A stretch of DNA of 64,000 nt, taken from contig JAHLKT010000001.1 of the NCBI GenBank assembly GCA_020444545.1, forward strand, positions 434,001 through 498,000, given 5' to 3'. The notes under the pieces are model-generated. The model ran no database searches and was not told the origin of the DNA. It saw only the letters and a program-made list of their open reading frames with translations. Each line of letters begins with the position of its first letter. Positions within the stretch are counted from its first letter, which is position 1. The DNA is from Desulfarculaceae bacterium (GTDB lineage Bacteria > Desulfobacterota > Desulfarculia > Desulfarculales > Desulfarculaceae). The position numbers and the translations under genes were made by a program. This document shows positions 59,109 through 64,000 of this stretch, one piece after another.

Positions 59109-60301
59109 TCCTGCTGGTCAACCTCAAGGAGGCGGTGCGCAGCCTGTTGGCCTCCAAGCAGCGCACCCTCCTGGCTCTCTTGGGGGTGATCATCGGCATC
59201 GGCAGCGTTATGGCCATGCTGGCCATCGGCGAGACCATCAAGGCCGAGTCCATGCGCCAGTACCAGGCCATGGGCACCGACATCCTCACCATCCGGCCCG
59301 AGGCCCAGCCTCGGCCGGGCGAGCCGTGGGGCGCCATGGCGGTGATCACCCCGGAGGACATGACCCGCCTGGCCCGCTACAGCCGCGCTATCCGGCGTTA
59401 TTCGCTCATCGTGGAAACCAGCGCCACCCTGCGCGCCGGACGGGCCAAGCTGGAAAACGCCACGCTCAATGGGGTGCAGGCGGCCTACCGGCAAATCAAG
59501 CGGCTCAAGATGGCGAGGGGTCGCTTTATCAGCCCCCTGGACCAGGGGCGCCATCACCTCGTGCTGGGCAGCCAGGTGGCCCGGGACCTGGACCGGGCCG
59601 GGGCTCCACGCCCTCTGAGGGAGTTGACCATCAAGGGGCGCATCTACAAGGTCATCGGGGTGCTGGCCCCAGCCGATCTGGGCTATGACTCGGACACGGT
59701 GAACCGGGCCGCCTTTGCGCCAGTGGGGATGGCCCTGCGCATGGACGGCCAGACCGGGGCGGGCTCGGCCGTGGTGCAGGTGAAGCGGGGGACTGACCAC
59801 GCCGCGGCCGGGGCCGAGCTCAACCGCCTGATGCAGGGCTTCACCCACGGCCGGGTGAGCCTGGAGGTGGAAAGCCCCAAGCAACTGTTGCAGCAGATGG
59901 CCGCCCAGATGCGCCTGTTGACCCTGCTCCTGGCCGCGGTGGGCTCCATCAGCCTGGTGGTGGGCGGGGTGGGCATCATGAACATGATGCTGGTGTCGGT
60001 GGCCGAGCGCCGCCGCGAAATCGGCATCCGCCGGGCCATGGGGGCCCAAAAGGGCTACATAACTTTTCAGTTCCTGGTGGAGAGCGTGATCCTCTCCGGG
60101 GCGGGCGGGATCATCGGCATCGCGGCCGGCCTGGGCGGGGCCTGGCTGGCGGCGGATATGCAGAAGTGGCAATTCCAAATGCCCCTGGACGCGGTGGGGC
60201 TGTGCCTGGGGGTGGCCTTGGGGGTGGGCCTGTTCTTCGGCTATTACCCGGCACGCAAGGCGGCGGGCATGCAGATAATCGACGCCCTGAAGACGGAATA
60301 G
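59105..60301 (+). CDS. FtsX/MacB-type ABC transporter permease
   Basis: 398 residues. One N-terminal helix (LLALLGVIIGIGSVMAML), a ~210-residue periplasmic domain, and three C-terminal helices with the family segment GGVGIMNMMLVSVAERRREIGIRRAMGA split around residue 300. This is the MacB permease layout. GTG start overlaps the ATPase stop. It should extrude a peptide, lipid or small molecule from the periplasm through the TolC-like channel rather than across the inner membrane, as MacB does. Substrate unknown. Confidence 0.92.
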   Translation: MILLVNLKEAVRSLLASKQRTLLALLGVIIGIGSVMAMLAIGETIKAESMRQYQAMGTDILTIRPEAQPRPGEPWGAMAVITPEDMTRLARYSRAIRRYSLIVETSATLRAGRAKLENATLNGVQAAYRQIKRLKMARGRFISPLDQGRHHLVLGSQVARDLDRAGAPRPLRELTIKGRIYKVIGVLAPADLGYDSDTVNRAAFAPVGMALRMDGQTGAGSAVVQVKRGTDHAAAGAELNRLMQGFTHGRVSLEVESPKQLLQQMAAQMRLLTLLLAAVGSISLVVGGVGIMNMMLVSVAERRREIGIRRAMGAQKGYITFQFLVESVILSGAGGIIGIAAGLGGAWLAADMQKWQFQMPLDAVGLCLGVALGVGLFFGYYPARKAAGMQIIDALKTE

Positions 60302-60305
60302 AGCA

Positions 60306-61886
60306 TTGCGGCGAGTACTGGCATTAATCTGTTGCCTGGCCCTGCTGGGGCCGCTGAGCGCCCTGGCCCAGGGGCGGGAGGAGCCCGGGGTCAAGGCCGG
60401 CAAGCAGATGGAGATCCTCACCGCGCCGCCCGACCCCAAGGACGTGCCGGTGACCGGGGGCAAACGCCGGGTGCCCTTGAAGCTCTTGGACACCATCCGC
60501 CTGGGCATGACCGACAACATTGAGGTGAAAAAGGGCATCCTGGACCGGGCCACCTCGGTGGAGAACCTGCTGCTGGCCGAGCGCATCTTCGAGCCGGAGT
60601 TCAACATCACCGGCGGCTACGCCTACAACGCGGGCAGCGACCAGGACAACCGCAACCTGGGGGTGGAGGTGACCAAGCGGCTGGAGACCGCGGGCCGCCT
60701 GAGCTTCTCCTGGAACCAGGCCAACATCCTGGACCGCAACGCCGGCTCCACCGACAACCAGGCCACCCTGAGCGCCAAGCTGACCCAGCCCCTGCTGCGC
60801 GGGGCGGGCATCACCGTGGGCACCGCCGAGGTGGTCCAGGCCCAGTACAGCGAGGCCCAGGAGTTCCAGAGTTTCCGCTCTCTGCTCATGGGCAAGCTCA
60901 CCGAGATACAGGCCGCCTATTGGGACCTGCTGTTGGCCCTGGAGAACCGCCTGAGCGCCATCCGGGCCCTGGAGGCCAGCCGCAACCAGCTAAAGAAGAA
61001 CAAGATGCTCATCCAGGCCGGCCGCATGCCCGCCGCGGACTTGGTGCAGACCGAGCAGGAGGTGGCCCGCAACGAGGTGAACCTGCTCAACCAGGACCTG
61101 GCCGTGGAGAACGCCAACCGCACCCTGGTCAACCTGCTGGACCTGAACGAGACCATCGTGATCCTGCCCATCGAGGGCTTCATCTTCCGGGCGGTGAAGG
61201 TGGACTACCAGGCCCTGGCCGACCAGGCCTTCAAGACCAACACCAACATCCTCACCCAACAGATATCGGTGAAAAACGCCAAGCTGAACCTGAAGTTGGC
61301 CGAGTCAAACGCCCTGGACGAGGTTAACCTGGAGATCGGCACCAGCCAGACCGGCAGCGGCGGCAGCCCGGGCGAGGCCCTGGACGAGGCCAAGAACCTG
61401 GGCTCGGGCTGGAGCGGCTCGGTGGTGTTCAACATCCCCCTGGGCCTGCCCCGTGACCGTTTGCAGCAGCAGGTGACCATAGCCAAGCGCAGCCTGATCA
61501 AGACCAAGCTGGATTTGCACCAGGCCAGCCGCAACCTGCGCCAGAGCATCCGCGACCGGGTCAACGACGTGGAGCGCAATCTGCGCCAGATCAAGATCGG
61601 CCAGCAGTCGCTCAACCTGGCCCAGAGGAAGTACGACATTCAGCTGGTCAAGCTGGAGCTGGGCAAGGCCAACAACTATCAGGTGCTCCTGTTCCACCGC
61701 GACCTGGTGAGCGCGGCCGACTCGCTGCACGGCTCAATCGCCAGCTATCTGAAATCCCTGGCCCAACTGGACGAATTGGTGGGCACCGCCCTCGCGACCT
61801 GGAACATCCAGGTGGTCAAGCCGGTGCCGCCCCATCTGCCCAAGCTGAATCTCAAGGGCCTGGAGGTGCCGGCTCCTTTCAAGTAG
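60306..61886 (+). CDS. TolC-family outer-membrane efflux protein
   Basis: 526 residues with a signal peptide (RRVLALICCLALLGPLSALAQ). Two TolC-type repeats are seen as long helical stretches with paired strands (about 75-270 and 300-500), including PLLRGAGITVG, AYWDLLLALENRLSAIRALEAS and AQRKYDIQLVKLELGKANNYQVL in separate runs. The N-terminal ~50 residues after cleavage are a low-complexity linker. TTG start 4 bp after the permease stop. It closes the efflux operon as outer-membrane exit duct. Confidence 0.9.
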   Translation: MRRVLALICCLALLGPLSALAQGREEPGVKAGKQMEILTAPPDPKDVPVTGGKRRVPLKLLDTIRLGMTDNIEVKKGILDRATSVENLLLAERIFEPEFNITGGYAYNAGSDQDNRNLGVEVTKRLETAGRLSFSWNQANILDRNAGSTDNQATLSAKLTQPLLRGAGITVGTAEVVQAQYSEAQEFQSFRSLLMGKLTEIQAAYWDLLLALENRLSAIRALEASRNQLKKNKMLIQAGRMPAADLVQTEQEVARNEVNLLNQDLAVENANRTLVNLLDLNETIVILPIEGFIFRAVKVDYQALADQAFKTNTNILTQQISVKNAKLNLKLAESNALDEVNLEIGTSQTGSGGSPGEALDEAKNLGSGWSGSVVFNIPLGLPRDRLQQQVTIAKRSLIKTKLDLHQASRNLRQSIRDRVNDVERNLRQIKIGQQSLNLAQRKYDIQLVKLELGKANNYQVLLFHRDLVSAADSLHGSIASYLKSLAQLDELVGTALATWNIQVVKPVPPHLPKLNLKGLEVPAPFK

Positions 61887-61966
61887 ACGGCGTGGGCCTT
61901 AAAACAAACCGAAACGGAAAAAGAGGAAAACATGTTTCGGCACCTCAGCCGCGCCCAGCCAAAAAG

Positions 61967-61995
61967 AATGGGTTAGCCGAAACGGCTAACCCATT
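61967..61995 (-). terminator. Terminator of tRNA-fMet
   Basis: Perfect 13-bp stem AATGGGTTAGCCG (61967-61979) / CGGCTAACCCATT (61983-61995), loop AAA; on the minus strand CTTTTT follows. It lies 8 bp beyond the tRNA CCA end. A near-identical copy stands at 52806-52837. Confidence 0.85.
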
Positions 61996-62003
61996 GAAAT
62001 CTT

Positions 62004-62080
<77 letters not shown>

Positions 62081-62219
62081 TCAAGTGGGGATGAATATAC
62101 CGTCTGGCCTGGTGCCTGTCAACAGAACCCCCCTAAAGCTTGCGCCTCCCGGCCTACCGTTGTAGGATGCTAACTCTTGGAACAAGGGACTATATTCAGC
62201 TAGCAAAGGACATAGTCAC

Positions 62220-63389
62220 ATGAACGTCCATGAATACCAAGCCAAACAATTAATGGCTTCTTTCGGGGTTCCGGTGCCCAAGGGCGGCCTGGCCGTAACC
62301 CCCGACGAAGCCGTGGAAATCGCAAAACAACTGGGCAGTGACGTATGCGTGGTCAAGGCCCAGATTCACGCCGGCGGGCGCGGCAAGGGCGGCGGCGTCA
62401 AGGTATGCAAGAGCCTGGACGAGGTCAAGGCCGCGGCCGAGGCCATCCTGGGCATGCATCTAGTCACCCACCAGACGGGCCCCGAGGGCAAGCTGGTGCA
62501 CAAGGTCTGGATCGAGGAAGGCACCGACATCGCCCGCGAGCTCTACGCGGCGGTGGTGTTGGACCGCGGGGCCGAGCGCCTGGCGGTGATGGCCAGCCCC
62601 TCGGGCGGCATGGACATCGAGAAGGTGGCCGAGGAGACCCCGGAGCTTATCTTCTCCACCCGCATGGACCCCGGCCAGCCGCTGTGGGACTTCCAGTGCC
62701 GCCAGCTCCTGTTCGGCTGCGGGCTGGACGCGGCCCAGGTGCGCCAGGGCACGGCCATGCTCCAGGCCCTGGTGAAGATGGCCATGGCCAAGGACGCCAC
62801 CCTGGTGGAGATCAATCCCCTGGCCGTCACCGGCGAGGGCAAGCTCATCGCCCTGGACGGCAAGATCAACTTCGACGACAGCGCCCTTAGGCGCAACCCG
62901 GACATCGCCGAGCTCAAGGACCCCACCGAGACCGACGAGCTGGAGCTCACCGCCACCAGCCTGGGGCTGAACTACATCCGCCTGGACGGCAACGTGGGCA
63001 CCATGGTCAACGGCGCGGGCCTGGCCATGGCCACCATGGACGTGGTCAACCAGGCCGGGGCCAAGCCGGCCAACTTCCTGGACGTGGGCGGCGGCGCCAA
63101 CGAGGAGATGATCACCAAGGGCTTCGAGATCATCCTGGATGACCCCAACGTGGAGGCCATCCTCATCAACATCTTCGGCGGCATCCTCAGGTGCGACGTG
63201 CTGGCCGCCGGGGTGGTGGGCGCGGCCCAGAAGATCGACCTCAAGGTGCCCCTGGTGGTGCGCCTGGAGGGCACCAACGTGGAAGAAGGCAAGCGCATCC
63301 TCGGCGAAAGCAGCATCAAGTTCGAGGTTGCCGGTTCCATGAGCGAGGCCGCGGCCAAGGTGGCGGCGGTGCTGGGAGGTCAGGGATGA
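62220..63389 (+). CDS. sucC: Succinyl-CoA ligase beta subunit
   Basis: 389 residues, the usual length. ATP-grasp domain ([39 protein letters not shown] split) and C-terminal CoA-ligase flavodoxin-like domain ([27 protein letters not shown]). It joins the alpha subunit to interconvert succinyl-CoA and succinate with NTP formation in the TCA cycle or related routes. AAAGGA stands 8 bp before the ATG. Its stop overlaps the sucD start (ATGA). It lies just right of the tRNA, outside the putative element. Confidence 0.96.
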   Translation: MNVHEYQAKQLMASFGVPVPKGGLAVTPDEAVEIAKQLGSDVCVVKAQIHAGGRGKGGGVKVCKSLDEVKAAAEAILGMHLVTHQTGPEGKLVHKVWIEEGTDIARELYAAVVLDRGAERLAVMASPSGGMDIEKVAEETPELIFSTRMDPGQPLWDFQCRQLLFGCGLDAAQVRQGTAMLQALVKMAMAKDATLVEINPLAVTGEGKLIALDGKINFDDSALRRNPDIAELKDPTETDELELTATSLGLNYIRLDGNVGTMVNGAGLAMATMDVVNQAGAKPANFLDVGGGANEEMITKGFEIILDDPNVEAILINIFGGILRCDVLAAGVVGAAQKIDLKVPLVVRLEGTNVEEGKRILGESSIKFEVAGSMSEAAAKVAAVLGGQG

Positions 63390-64000
63390 GCATCCTGGTA
63401 GACAAAAACAGCCGCATCGTGGTGCAGGGCCTCACCGGCAAGGAGGGCATGTTCCACGCCGAGCAGATGATCGCCTATGGCACCAACGTGGTGGCCGGGG
63501 TGACCCCGGGCAAGGGGGGCAGCGAGGTCCTGGGCGTGCCGGTGTTCGACACCGTGGCCGAGGCGGTCAAAGAGACCGGCGCCGACGTTTCCCTGGTGTT
63601 CGTGCCCGCCGCCTTCGCGGCCGACGCGGCCTGCGAGGCCTCGGACGCGGGCGTGGCCCTGGTGGTGGTCATCTCCGAGCACATCCCGGTGATGGACATG
63701 ATCCGGGCCAAGGCTTTCCTCAACGCACGGGGCACCAAGATGATCGGGCCCAACTGCCCGGGCATCATCACCCCCGGCCAGGCCAAGGTGGGCATCATGC
63801 CCGGCTACATTCACGTGCCGGGCTCGGTGGGCATCGTCAGCCGCTCGGGCACCCTGACCTACGAGGTGGTGCACCAGATCACCGCCGCGGGCCTGGGCCA
63901 GAGCACCTGCATCGGCATCGGCGGCGACCCCATCATCGGCCTGAACTTCGTGCAGCTCTTGGAGCTGTTCCGCGACGATCCGGGCACCGAGGCGGTCTGC
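63386..64000 (+). CDS. sucD: Succinyl-CoA ligase alpha subunit, 3'-truncated by window
   Basis: First 205 codons of sucD. Visible: [21 protein letters not shown], CoA-binding Rossmann segment [28 protein letters not shown] and [13 protein letters not shown]. The phosphorylated His lies beyond the window. ATG overlaps the sucC stop, and GGGAGG/CAGGG precede it, so the two subunits are co-translated. Confidence 0.95.
   Translation, partial: MSILVDKNSRIVVQGLTGKEGMFHAEQMIAYGTNVVAGVTPGKGGSEVLGVPVFDTVAEAVKETGADVSLVFVPAAFAADAACEASDAGVALVVVISEHIPVMDMIRAKAFLNARGTKMIGPNCPGIITPGQAKVGIMPGYIHVPGSVGIVSRSGTLTYEVVHQITAAGLGQSTCIGIGGDPIIGLNFVQLLELFRDDPGTEAVC

Noticed and set aside
62161-62219. Sigma-70 promoter for sucC using TATATT at 62191
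   Set aside because: No acceptable -35 at 16-18 bp; too weak to list.

Overview
The window is a GC-rich bacterial chromosome segment. Its gene content points to a strict anaerobe of the Desulfobacterota (deltaproteobacterial, sulfate-reducer-like): a selenocysteine formate dehydrogenase, a Mop-type molybdenum aldehyde oxidoreductase, a double-module HdrA with Flx/MvhD-type electron-transfer partners, rubredoxin, DsrC/TusE-family protein, tripartite tricarboxylate transporter and many large sensor kinases. No 16S gene or sulfite-reductase gene is present, so the exact lineage is an inference.

Layout. 1-6.8 kb: 3' part of fdhA (in-frame UGA read as Sec), a mop-like hydroxylase, a structured intergenic element, a TusE-like protein and a cysteine-desulfurase-like enzyme. 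6.9-14.4 kb: a GntR regulator followed by a flavoprotein reductase, a GltD-like Fe-S/FAD oxidoreductase and a TctCBA importer, closed by a strong terminator. 14.4-18.8 kb: a peroxiredoxin with Sec at its peroxidatic position, a DUF362 Fe-S protein, a small zinc-ribbon protein, rubredoxin, a UroD/MtaA-like protein and a secreted Cys-rich protein. 19.3-25.7 kb: hdrA-flxDCBA-like electron-transfer operon (no hdrBC here). 25.7-27.9 kb: CsoR-type sensor plus P1B ATPase. 28.0-35.7 kb, minus strand: an NtrC-type regulator, then a sigma-54 promoter driving usp, an SLC13/RCK permease, two cytidylate-kinase-like proteins, a response regulator and a histidine kinase. 35.8-50 kb: two giant sensory proteins transcribed divergently (CheB-CheR-PAS-kinase; Cache-7xPAS-hybrid kinase), plus REC, REC-HD-GYP and REC-PAS-GGDEF proteins. 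50.3-62.1 kb: secreted proteins, Lnt, and a PAS-adaptor/ABC/TolC efflux operon. Most of this last block lies between an intact initiator tRNA-fMet gene and an exact 45-bp copy of that tRNA's 3' part. 62.2-64 kb: sucCD, cut by the window end.

How the parts work together. The redox blocks (formate dehydrogenase, aldehyde oxidoreductase, Hdr-Flx, flavoprotein with GltD-like partner) would exchange electrons among formate, aldehydes, NAD(P)H, ferredoxin and a disulfide or thiol carrier. The regulatory block links phosphorelay signalling to c-di-GMP turnover.

Most notable: (i) two selenoprotein genes that simple gene calling would break at UGA, each with a SECIS-like hairpin, one being a peroxiredoxin with no resolving Cys at the PrxQ/BCP position; (ii) a 9.2-kb interval with the architecture of a tRNA-integrated element but no integrase; (iii) a cytoplasmic PAS domain fused through a membrane helix to a periplasmic efflux adaptor; (iv) a sigma-54 operon with a matching upstream palindrome joining Usp, SLC13/RCK permease and tandem kinase-like proteins; (v) a mop/TusE/desulfurase cluster suggestive of sulfur or selenium delivery to a molybdenum cofactor.
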